From DASYSA01 sp036003885 (GTDB lineage Bacteria > Acidobacteriota > Blastocatellia > UBA7656): a DNA stretch of 26,026 bases. This document shows, one piece after another, positions 14,760 to 22,385 of this stretch (position 1 is the stretch's first letter; the number at the start of each line of letters is the position of its first letter). The stretch is from contig DASYSA010000297.1 in the NCBI GenBank assembly GCA_036003885.1, positions 1 through 26,026 on the forward strand. The letters run 5' to 3'. Below the pieces are notes generated by a model that saw nothing but the letters and a program-made list of their open reading frames with translations, ran no database searches and had not been told where the DNA came from. Position numbers and translations under genes: made by a program.

Positions 14760-17177
14760 TCAGGCGAAATAGATGACCTGCACGATGTGAACGACCATGA
14801 GCGCCAGCATTAACGATGTGAATATCACGTGAGGCACGAGCCACAGTTTTAAGGACCGGTGCAATAGGATGAGCGCATCGATTCGCCGCAGAGTTGCGGC
14901 GGCCTCGACCGCGCGTTCAAACTTCCTGCGATCGGCCGGATTCCCGAGGGATTCGGCATCCTTTTGATACTGCCGGCCTGCTGACGCCAGCATCTCCCCA
15001 AGCGGCGCTCGCGAAAGGTACTGCTTAACCAGGTAGCCGAATGACAAGAAGCGCGATACCGCTCGACCCATCAGATTCCTGACCGGTTCCGACGACGACG
15101 CAGCCGTCTCGCGCAGTTCACTCTGCAGTTCAATTCGGCGGCCGATCAGATCATCTATCAACAGAGGCTCACCCTCGATTTTGGTCATCAGGCGCGGGAC
15201 CACCAGGTAGCAGAAGATCCCGAACAGGCCGGTCGCCACTACGAGGTCGAAAGAGATCATTAAAGCGGTAGTCAGAGCGCCGCCCGAATCCGTTCCTCCG
15301 TGCAGAAGGATCATCACCCCCGCGATGACTCCAAGGTAGGCATGCGCCAGCATCCAGTATCGCAGGGCGCCCTTTCGCTTCGTGTAGACCTTGCGCCGCA
15401 CCGGATAAGTCATCGTCGCTGCTATGCCGACGAGACCCACAAGCCCCGTGATCCACCTCATGTTGAGAAAGCCCACCAGCCGCTGACCCAGTCCATGCTC
15501 GCGAATGCCGATAACGGCTAGAACGGCCAAACCAACCAACAGAACTACGCCGCCAAGGTGAATCATTCGACGGAGAGGATCAGATCGATGGATATTCCGG
15601 CCGATTGCGTGAGTCTGGTCTCTCATCAACAGCCCTTCGATGCGGCCGATCTCGGTGAAGTACTCTTGAGGGTTGATGCGCGCAAGAGCACCGGTCGGGC
15701 AACTCTCCTCACAAGCGTAGGCGGGCTTTTTGCTCCCGGGCGGATTCATCGAAGTCCCGTTGCACAGATTGCATTTCACCGCCACCAGATCGTCGGTAGC
15801 GTCGACGGGCGGCGGCAGGGGGTCGGGTCGGAGCCGCAGAAAATCCCGGAGCTTCCAGACCAGTCCTTTCCCGCCGTCAGGTGCGCTTGCGGCCTTGCGC
15901 GAAACCATCGAGATAGCATTGTAGGGGCATTGAGTCGCACAGTCGCCACAGCCGATGCAGGTCTTGGGATCTATGTCTATCTGTCCCCCGACGAATCGGC
16001 CTATGGCTCCGGTGGGACATCCGGTCAAACACTCCGGATCCTGACAGTGCATGCAGACGGCGGGTGAGAGCGCGCTTTGAATCGCGCGCGGGCTGGGCCT
16101 CTCGAGCCTGGTGACGTGTATCCCGTGACGGGTGAGCCGCGACTGTCCGTGGATCTTGTGACACGCGAGCGAGCAGTTACCGCAGCGAACGCAGAGATCC
16201 ATGTCCATAATCAGCAGATTGGTGGCATCGACCAGGCCGGTCTCGATCAGTCTCCTTTGAGCCGCAGTCTCCTTCTCGCGCACGGCGACAACAGGACTGA
16301 CCAGCGATCCCAAAGGAGGAGGTCCGAAACGCATAAGCTCACGATCGAGGGTCTCGCGAAGTTGTGTGTTGTGGCGAAGCCGCTTGATAGACAGTTCGAG
16401 GACCTCCGTGCGTCCCATAAGCGTGACGGAGTAAGGCCACGCCTCTTCCCTCAAGATCCCATCGACTCCAAACCAGAAACCATGCCCGAGGAAGTCCTCG
16501 CCGTCGGGCAGCAGCGAGCGGCGAAGCCACCCTTGCTTGATGAAGTAGATGTGATCGATCGGCGTGGCCTCGCGAAACAGGAGGTGGTTCTTTGTGAAGA
16601 CCCTGAACTCGGCCGTCTCTTTGAGTGCCGCGGTCAATTCTGGAGTCAGCGTTATTACCTGCTTGAGCTCTTCGATTATGTTGTCGCGGCCATGGGATCG
16701 ATAAGAGGAATCAAGCGCCTCACTAAATGCCGGAAGCTTTCGCAGCAGGCGAAGTGCGGGCCGCTGAACCTCCAGGACCTGCACCGCGCTGCCTTTCTGA
16801 GCTCGAACCGTCGCACTCCTGGGCACGCCGGCCAGGATACTCATTTCGCCAAACTGAGTCCCCGGCTTCAACTCAGCGACTTTCAGGTGCTGATTGTTCG
16901 GTGTCGCGATGAAGACGTCAGCTTCGCCGCGAACGACTGCAAAGAATGTATTGCCGCCCCACTCGCCCTCAGTGACTATGGTCTCTCCCGGCTCGAAGGT
17001 AAGCAGCCGCACGTAAGGCCCGACTTTCTTGCCGCCATAGTTGCGGCCATAGACCGTGACCTCCAGATCCAACTCGTGATCGAAGTGGCCGTCGTGTTTC
17101 GATAAGAGCTCGCTGGTTGAAGGGAGATCGCGGATCGCGTCAATAACTTCGCGACGGCTCTTGTGCTCACGGGGCAT
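14760..17177 (-). CDS. Dual cNMP-binding, four-cluster ferredoxin with cytochrome-b-like membrane domain
   Basis: An 805-residue protein, first gene of the locus; ATG at 17177 with AGGTGA eight bases upstream. Residues about 55-150 form a cyclic-nucleotide-binding domain with an intact phosphate-binding cassette (FGEMSILAGVPRSATV, 109-124); about 190-285 is a second, degenerate one. Then sixteen cysteines in four DmsB/NrfC-type [4Fe-4S] groups: 329/332/335/339, 375/378/383/387, 407/410/413/417, 469/472/489/493. The C-terminal third has about five TM helices (about 541-558, 577-592, 608-627, 636-660, 772-800) with histidines in or at helix ends (540, 612, 626 and several near the C-terminus), consistent with b-heme or quinone chemistry. 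Probably the inner-membrane electron-transfer partner of the next protein, 39 bases downstream, gated by a cyclic nucleotide. Heme b binding is inference. Confidence 0.85.
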   Translation of the reverse strand: MPREHKSRREVIDAIRDLPSTSELLSKHDGHFDHELDLEVTVYGRNYGGKKVGPYVRLLTFEPGETIVTEGEWGGNTFFAVVRGEADVFIATPNNQHLKVAELKPGTQFGEMSILAGVPRSATVRAQKGSAVQVLEVQRPALRLLRKLPAFSEALDSSYRSHGRDNIIEELKQVITLTPELTAALKETAEFRVFTKNHLLFREATPIDHIYFIKQGWLRRSLLPDGEDFLGHGFWFGVDGILREEAWPYSVTLMGRTEVLELSIKRLRHNTQLRETLDRELMRFGPPPLGSLVSPVVAVREKETAAQRRLIETGLVDATNLLIMDMDLCVRCGNCSLACHKIHGQSRLTRHGIHVTRLERPSPRAIQSALSPAVCMHCQDPECLTGCPTGAIGRFVGGQIDIDPKTCIGCGDCATQCPYNAISMVSRKAASAPDGGKGLVWKLRDFLRLRPDPLPPPVDATDDLVAVKCNLCNGTSMNPPGSKKPAYACEESCPTGALARINPQEYFTEIGRIEGLLMRDQTHAIGRNIHRSDPLRRMIHLGGVVLLVGLAVLAVIGIREHGLGQRLVGFLNMRWITGLVGLVGIAATMTYPVRRKVYTKRKGALRYWMLAHAYLGVIAGVMILLHGGTDSGGALTTALMISFDLVVATGLFGIFCYLVVPRLMTKIEGEPLLIDDLIGRRIELQSELRETAASSSEPVRNLMGRAVSRFLSFGYLVKQYLSRAPLGEMLASAGRQYQKDAESLGNPADRRKFERAVEAAATLRRIDALILLHRSLKLWLVPHVIFTSLMLALMVVHIVQVIYFA

Positions 17178-17331
17178 GGGAAATCACCTTTGTTACCTCG
17201 AGAACGTAGCGGTTGTGTTTGTTCGAACAGGTCCCGGCCGGTCGAACAACTTCGGGGATCCCCTCGAACAAGATCTCCGTCGTCGGCTCAAACAGGATCT
17301 CGGGTGGGTCCGAAGACAATACACCAGCCAT
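17167..17331 (-). CDS. Possible 54-residue leader ORF overlapping the cNMP gene start
   Basis: An open frame from an ATG at 17331 ends in a TGA that overlaps the first codons of the cNMP/FeS gene by 11 bases, a layout that would allow translational coupling. The product would be acidic in its first half, with repeated EILFEP/EILFEG units, and resembles nothing I recognise. There is no Shine-Dalgarno before its ATG, and a -10-like hexamer (TATTGT, 17321-17316) falls inside it, so it may be plain 5' leader. Coding status is uncertain. Confidence 0.22.
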   Translation of the reverse strand: MAGVLSSDPPEILFEPTTEILFEGIPEVVRPAGTCSNKHNRYVLEVTKVISHAP

Positions 17332-17464
17332 AATAAATGAGTCAACGAGCGGAGCGTATAGGCGTGGAAAGCACGCAGCAACGCGCCCTTCTCACGCCGG
17401 CAAGGAGCAGAAAAACGACCTCCTCGCTACTACGTGTATGCGGGTAGTCAAGTCGGTGAGGCTG
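17178..17464. promoter_or_regulatory. Upstream region of the redox locus, with candidate promoter and repeats
   Basis: This is the only sizeable gap before the seven-gene locus and should hold its promoter. On the minus strand TTGACT (17345-17340) and TATTGT (17321-17316) are 18 bases apart, a fair sigma-70-type match that would leave a leader of about 130 bases. The leader holds imperfect repeats of a TCGAACA-type unit roughly every 22-25 bases (17222-17300) and a GGGGATCCCC palindrome near 17254-17263. No binding site for a named regulator is recognised. Confidence 0.35.
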
Positions 17465-18343
17465 TTATTTGGGTACGCCGGGCGTTCCGTCTGAATCCAA
17501 ATAGCCGAACTTTAGTAGCGCCTCTCGGGCTTGCGATTCATAGTTTTGAACTTGTTCACTGGTTGCCTGGCTCTTCCATTCACCTATGTATTGAGGTCCT
17601 ATTGGACTGTGCAAACGGCTATGGGCGGGCATGGTCTTATAGAAGGCAGGGAAGGAGAAAGTGTCAGGCATTTGTTCTTCAAGCTCAGCGCCTACAAAAG
17701 CACACAGCGCGTTGAGCCACTTGGCGGGCTCGCGGACGAAGTCCTCATAGCGGAGCAAAAAGTAGTTGGAAGCATGTTCCATGTGCGCTTGCAAGAAAAG
17801 GTTGCGCTGTGACCACAGTCGCGGGAAGTATGAATCCGCATTTGGAAACCACCCCTGGCGATTCAGTGACACCATTACATCGCGAATGTCCCTAACGATG
17901 TGAATTACCTTCATCGGCTCATTCAACAGCCCGGTTCGTGCCAGGATGAACGCGTCGAGAATATCGAAGGGGGACTTGTCCCCGATGATCGACTTCCTGG
18001 CCCTTGCACCGAGCAAAGAATAAAGGTTCATGAATATTGCCTGCATATCGTATTTGGCTCCCTTGACAACGTCTCGAATATCTTGCGGTGTCAGGTAGTG
18101 TCCTAAGCTAACATCGAAGTAGTATGAATGGGTGATGAGGTTCACAATGATCTCTTTGCCCACTCCGGGATTCTTCACTCGATCTACGATGAAGGCGCAA
18201 GGCCCAAGAATATCCGTCTCATAAGGAACATGAATCCTGGAATGCGCCGTCAGACACTGAGATAAAAGAGTGGTGCCGGAACGCGGACAGCCGAAGATGA
18301 TGAAAAAGTCTCGGGATATCGATGCCTTTAACGTTTCGTGACT
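17465..18343 (-). CDS. Sulfotransferase-family protein with no canonical start codon
   Basis: About 290 residues in one open frame. Near the N-terminus is the sulfotransferase P-loop for the 5'-phosphosulfate of PAPS, FIIFGCPRSGTTLL (from about 18304); further on are GDKSPFDI and the 3'-phosphate-binding strand-loop VIHIVRDIRDVMVSL. These are the hallmarks of PAPS-dependent transferases acting on sugars, lipids or proteins; the acceptor is unknown. The frame is closed upstream by TAG at 18346-18344, and no ATG, GTG or TTG lies between it and the P-loop. The first GTG is at 18178, which would delete the P-loop. So either a rare start is used or the 5' end has been lost, probably in the rearrangement that also truncated the neighbouring lysyl-oxidase fragment. 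There is no signal peptide in what remains. Confidence 0.65.
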   Translation of the reverse strand, partial: SHETLKASISRDFFIIFGCPRSGTTLLSQCLTAHSRIHVPYETDILGPCAFIVDRVKNPGVGKEIIVNLITHSYYFDVSLGHYLTPQDIRDVVKGAKYDMQAIFMNLYSLLGARARKSIIGDKSPFDILDAFILARTGLLNEPMKVIHIVRDIRDVMVSLNRQGWFPNADSYFPRLWSQRNLFLQAHMEHASNYFLLRYEDFVREPAKWLNALCAFVGAELEEQMPDTFSFPAFYKTMPAHSRLHSPIGPQYIGEWKSQATSEQVQNYESQAREALLKFGYLDSDGTPGVPK

Positions 18344-18685
18344 CTAAAGGAATCGACGCTGGTTTGTAAAGACTCCCTACGAATGCACCTTCATCGTGTC
18401 GCAGTCCTTGCCCGCGAGGACGAATGCAAGCAGGTAGAACCTTTTCCAGCCAACCAGTACAAGCTGTATGACGTCAACGGCGATTTCGTTGTCCCGAGCA
18501 AAAAAACCGAGATTCTGCCTTGCTGGCGTCGAGATGGTGCCCGGGATGAGTCCGGGCCGGCAAAGTTTCAGCTGACCTGTAAGGCGGATGAAGTAATGGG
18601 GATCTCAGCCGGATGGGCTGAGGTATGCATAGGTGACCTGGAATGCCAATACCTGGTTAGCTGGGTCTCAATTGAGAGGCGATAA
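18338..18685 (+). pseudogene. Decayed lysyl-oxidase-like fragment
   Basis: Parts of this frame match the lysyl oxidase family: YKLYDVNGDFVVPSKK corresponds to the block before the cofactor lysine, and MGISAGWAEVCIGDLECQY to the block around the cofactor tyrosine (the intact gene at 872-1726 has GISAGWADTY). The tyrosine position is cysteine here. Between them the best match moves to another frame after a run of seven A at about 18501-18507 (giving RFCLAGVEM), then returns, which points to two frameshifts. The copper-site His block is unrecognisable and the C-terminal half is missing. The 5' side stops where the sulfotransferase begins. Best read as a truncated, frameshifted remnant. Confidence 0.55.
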
Positions 18686-18980
18686 CGTATCCAAACCTGC
18701 AGAGGCGAAGACGTCTCTTTTACATTCTTTTAATCTCCCCTTTACCTTCTGGACAGATTCGCCCGATAGAATTACTCTCACTCGTGGAATTCTTAAACGT
18801 GCTGGGATGGCCGCTACGTCGCGGGCAAGATCGTTGCTTGGGACATGCGCTTTTGGCTTTACCTGCCGTAGCCGCTTCTTTGATCGATCACTACCGCAAT
18901 GATGGGTGCTGGTCAGGAATCAACAGTCGGCCTGAATCGGAACCCATCCGTTCCTTCGCGACTCGAAAAGGAGACTGAAT
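18686..18980. other. Intergenic region upstream of the TonB-dependent receptor
   Basis: About 295 bases between the decayed fragment and the receptor gene. No gene is supported on either strand. The receptor's promoter should lie here but no well-spaced -35/-10 pair stands out. The 3' end carries the ribosome site AAGGAG at 18968-18973, seven bases before the receptor ATG. Confidence 0.5.
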
Positions 18981-21900
18981 ATGAACAGAATCAGACACCT
19001 TGGCACATTGCTATCCCTGGCCTTGCTTGTTTCATCAACAGTAGTCGCCAGGCAGCAGGATACTGCGACCATAACTGGAGAGGTTAAAGACGCGTCAGGC
19101 GCCCTGGTGCCGAAAGCGGCGATCACCGTCACGAATACCTCGACCAATATCAGCGTCAAAGGAGAATCAAATGACTCCGGGTTGTACACCCTCGTGAGCC
19201 TCAGGCCCGGCCTGTATTCAGTTTCAGTTGAAAAAGACGGGTTCAAGCGTCTCGTGCGGCCTGCAATCACTCTCCAGGTTAACCAGGTGGTGCGGCTCGA
19301 TTTCACACTCGAGATCGGTGAGCTAAGCGCGACCGTCGAGGTGACCACAGCCACCCAGTTGATCGAGAGCCAGACCTCCTCTCGAGGAGCAGTGATTGAG
19401 CAGAAAAAGATACTCGAGCTGCCGCTCAACGGACGCGACTACAATCAACTGGCGCTTCTTTCACCGGGAGTGCTCCCGAGCACGCCTCGTCTGGCGGCAG
19501 TCAACTTCAAGGGCGCGATCAACGTCAACGGCAATCGGACTTTCAACAACGTCTTCTTGCTGGACGGCGTGGACAACATCTCATACTCAAATTCATTCCG
19601 GGGTGAGAATGTACAGATGATCCAGCCCTCAATCGAGGCGCTTCAGGAGTTCAAGATTCAAACGAACGCGTATTCCGCCGAATTCGGCCGCAGTTCCGGA
19701 GCGGTGGTGAATGCAACCATCCGGTCCGGCGCCAACTCACTGCGCGGAACGCTCTACGAGTTCATACGAAACGATAAGCTGGACGCGAACAACTTCTTCT
19801 CGAACGCGCTTGGCGCCCCAAAGCCGGTGCGCAAGCGCAATCAGTTTGGAGCCGCTATTGGCGGCCCATTCGTAAAGAACCGAACCTTCTGGTTTGCGGA
19901 CTATGAAGGTCTGCGCGAGCGCGAAGGGGTTCCCCGAGTGCGCCAGGTCCCGACTGCGGCCCAGAAAGCAGGGCTGTTCAGTACGGCGGTCTTCGACCCC
20001 TTCGCCACCGGACGTCCCCAGTTCAGTCAAAACGGTCAGGGGCAGTGGGTGATTCCGGCTAGTCGATGGGATCCTGTCGGCGCCAAAATTGTGGCGCTCA
20101 TTCCCGACCCGAATGTGGCGGGAACGACGATCTTCGCCTCGACGCCGATTACTTCGACACGACAGGACCAGTTTGATGCGAGAGTCGATCACCGGCTGGC
20201 CGAAGGCGTGACCCTCTTTGGTCGCTACAGCTTCGTGGATACCAACACGTTTCGCCCTGCGCCACTGCCGGGCCTGGCGGAGGGTTCATTCAACGATGCG
20301 TTCGGCGCCAATCAGAATCGATCGCAGGGACTGGCCATCGGATTGACCTGGCTCTTGAGTCCCACGCTCGTGGGCGACTTCCGACTTGGCTGGGTGCGCG
20401 GAAACTATTTCACCTTCCCTCCCAACTTCGGCGTAGACGGGCCCGCGGCAATCGGGTTGAAGAACGTCCCGAGCGATCCGGCTATCGTCGGAGGCGTGCC
20501 TAAGGTCAATCTTCAGGCGTTCGATGCGGTCGGTCGCCACACCTCAACACCTCAGTTCCAGACGCCCAGGGTGTGGAACCCGCGAGCAACCCTGAGCTGG
20601 AACCTCGGCCGTCACTTCTTGAAGTTCGGTGGTGAGTCTCTATTCGTCCGGACGAAGATAAACGACCTCAATGCCACCATCGGCCGGATGAACTTTGACG
20701 ACCGATTCACCGGCAAGGCGGTGGGCGACCTTCTGCTCGGGTTGCCGTCGCAACTCGCTCTCACGAGCTTCACGGTGATGGACCAGGGTCAGAAAATGTA
20801 TTTCGGGTTCATTCAGGATGATTTCAAATTGAATTCGAAGCTGACGTTGAACCTCGGGGTTCGATACGAGTTTTCTACCGCACCGCGCGAAAAGGAGAAC
20901 CGCTTTGCCAATTTCGATCCAGCGACCGGCAAGATGGTGTTCGCGACAGACGGCGGACTCTTCGATCGAAGTCTCATTCATCCCGACTATAACAATCTTG
21001 CGCCCAGACTGGGATTCGCCTATTCGCCGACCGATCGCTGGGTGATCCGCGGCGGCTATGGTGTCTTCTATTCGCACACGGTGCGCCAGGGACGCGAGGG
21101 ACTGCTCGGATTCAACCCACCCTTCCTGATAGACAATCTGCTCCAGACGGGAGTGACGGGAAACGCAGCAATTGCCTCAGCGGCTCTGTTCCGCCTGCGA
21201 GACGGCTACCCTTCAGCCTTGCTCGATCCGAACTCACTAGCTCCGACAGTAATGCGGCGGGCACAAGACGCCAACCAGCGGACCCCCTACATCCAACAGT
21301 TCAACTTCGGTATTCAGCACGAATTGGTTAAGGACCTCCTGCTTGACGTCGCTTATGTCGGCAACAAGGGAACCAAGCTGCCGGGGTTCCGCAATCTCAA
21401 TCAGAGGTCGGTGATTACAAATGCGAACGGGACACAATCGGCGGGCCCGAAGCCCTTCCCGAACTTTGGCGATATTCAATGGATGGAAAACCGCGTGCTG
21501 TCCAGTTACAACTCGCTGCAGGCCCGGCTCGAGAAACGATTCTCGGCAGGTCTGACCGCGACGATGAGCTACACGTGGGGCAAGGCGTTGACCGAAGCCC
21601 CTGATCACATTTCAACCAGCGGCGGGGGACCGGGCCTGGACACGGGCACGTTCAAGGAGCCACAGAACGGCTTTAACCTCAAGGCTGATCGGGGCCTGGC
21701 TGAGTTCGATGTCAAGCAGCGCTTCGTCGCAAGCTACATCTACGAGTTGCCCTTTGGAAAGGGTCGCAAGTGGGGAGCTGCCTGGAATGGGCTGCCAGAG
21801 CTACTTCTGGGTGGATGGCAGTTGTCCGGCATCCACGCAATCCAATCGGGACTCGCGCTGACGGCTACGCTTGGCGGCAGCACGGTCCTCAATCTCGGCG

Positions 21901-22262
21901 GTGAGCGGCGAGCCCGGCCCAATCTGATTGGCGATCCCGAGCTGCCCAAGTCACAGCGAACCGTGCAGCGGTGGTTCAACACCAAGGCGTTTGCGCAATT
22001 CTCCCCTTCGCCACAAGCATTCGGCAACGCCGGGGTCGGAATCATGCGAGGTCCCGGCTTCGCGAGTTTCGACTTCACCCTCGGCAAGAGCTTCCACATC
22101 GACGAGGTTCGTCGTGTGGAATTCAGGACTGAAGTCTTCAATGCTTTCAACCGAGCGAACTTCAACCCGCCGGACATCAGGGCGGAAAGCACAGGATTCG
22201 GCCAGATTCTTTCTGCGGGGAATGCTCGAATCATGCAGTTTGGCCTGAAGTTCCATTTCTAG
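18981..22262 (+). CDS. TonB-dependent receptor, Oar-like, with carboxypeptidase-regulatory domain
   Basis: A 1093-residue outer-membrane protein. ATG follows AAGGAG by seven bases. Signal peptide is about residues 1-24. Residues about 27-115 form a carboxypeptidase-regulatory-like beta-sandwich (TITGEVKDASGALVPKA, then SGLYTLVSLRPGLYSVSV). A plug domain follows (about 120-270, with LPLNGRDYNQLALLSPGV), then a large barrel ending in QFGLKFHF with the usual terminal phenylalanine. This architecture is greatly expanded in Acidobacteriota and usually linked to uptake of oligosaccharides, peptides or other large ligands with TonB-ExbBD energy; the ligand cannot be told from sequence. No SusD-like partner or regulator is adjacent. 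The gene appears intact. Confidence 0.9.
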   Translation: MNRIRHLGTLLSLALLVSSTVVARQQDTATITGEVKDASGALVPKAAITVTNTSTNISVKGESNDSGLYTLVSLRPGLYSVSVEKDGFKRLVRPAITLQVNQVVRLDFTLEIGELSATVEVTTATQLIESQTSSRGAVIEQKKILELPLNGRDYNQLALLSPGVLPSTPRLAAVNFKGAINVNGNRTFNNVFLLDGVDNISYSNSFRGENVQMIQPSIEALQEFKIQTNAYSAEFGRSSGAVVNATIRSGANSLRGTLYEFIRNDKLDANNFFSNALGAPKPVRKRNQFGAAIGGPFVKNRTFWFADYEGLREREGVPRVRQVPTAAQKAGLFSTAVFDPFATGRPQFSQNGQGQWVIPASRWDPVGAKIVALIPDPNVAGTTIFASTPITSTRQDQFDARVDHRLAEGVTLFGRYSFVDTNTFRPAPLPGLAEGSFNDAFGANQNRSQGLAIGLTWLLSPTLVGDFRLGWVRGNYFTFPPNFGVDGPAAIGLKNVPSDPAIVGGVPKVNLQAFDAVGRHTSTPQFQTPRVWNPRATLSWNLGRHFLKFGGESLFVRTKINDLNATIGRMNFDDRFTGKAVGDLLLGLPSQLALTSFTVMDQGQKMYFGFIQDDFKLNSKLTLNLGVRYEFSTAPREKENRFANFDPATGKMVFATDGGLFDRSLIHPDYNNLAPRLGFAYSPTDRWVIRGGYGVFYSHTVRQGREGLLGFNPPFLIDNLLQTGVTGNAAIASAALFRLRDGYPSALLDPNSLAPTVMRRAQDANQRTPYIQQFNFGIQHELVKDLLLDVAYVGNKGTKLPGFRNLNQRSVITNANGTQSAGPKPFPNFGDIQWMENRVLSSYNSLQARLEKRFSAGLTATMSYTWGKALTEAPDHISTSGGGPGLDTGTFKEPQNGFNLKADRGLAEFDVKQRFVASYIYELPFGKGRKWGAAWNGLPELLLGGWQLSGIHAIQSGLALTATLGGSTVLNLGGERRARPNLIGDPELPKSQRTVQRWFNTKAFAQFSPSPQAFGNAGVGIMRGPGFASFDFTLGKSFHIDEVRRVEFRTEVFNAFNRANFNPPDIRAESTGFGQILSAGNARIMQFGLKFHF

Positions 22263-22292
22263 TGCTGAGTGCTGAGTGCTGAGTGCTGAGTA
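22262..22292. repeat. Heptanucleotide microsatellite (GTGCTGA, four copies plus a variant)
   Basis: Immediately after the receptor stop codon the sequence runs through four perfect tandem copies of GTGCTGA followed by a degenerate GTACCGA. It is outside any coding frame. Tandem heptamers like this can change copy number by slippage; no function is evident. Confidence 0.8.
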
Positions 22293-22385
22293 CCGAGTGC
22301 GATGTAGTTAGTGGGTTTCGGCGGCAGGAGCGTTACCGCGCTCTTGCCGCTGATTTATTTATCAGCTTTCTCGGGAGGATCAAAG

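Noticed and set aside
13710..14813. Plus-strand frame of 367 codons opposite the FHA region
   Set aside because: Antisense to clear FHA, TM and heme motifs; no motif or ribosome site of its own.
17254..17263. GGGGATCCCC palindrome as an operator
   Set aside because: A single ten-base palindrome inside a repeat-rich leader with no matching regulator consensus; kept only as part of the leader description.
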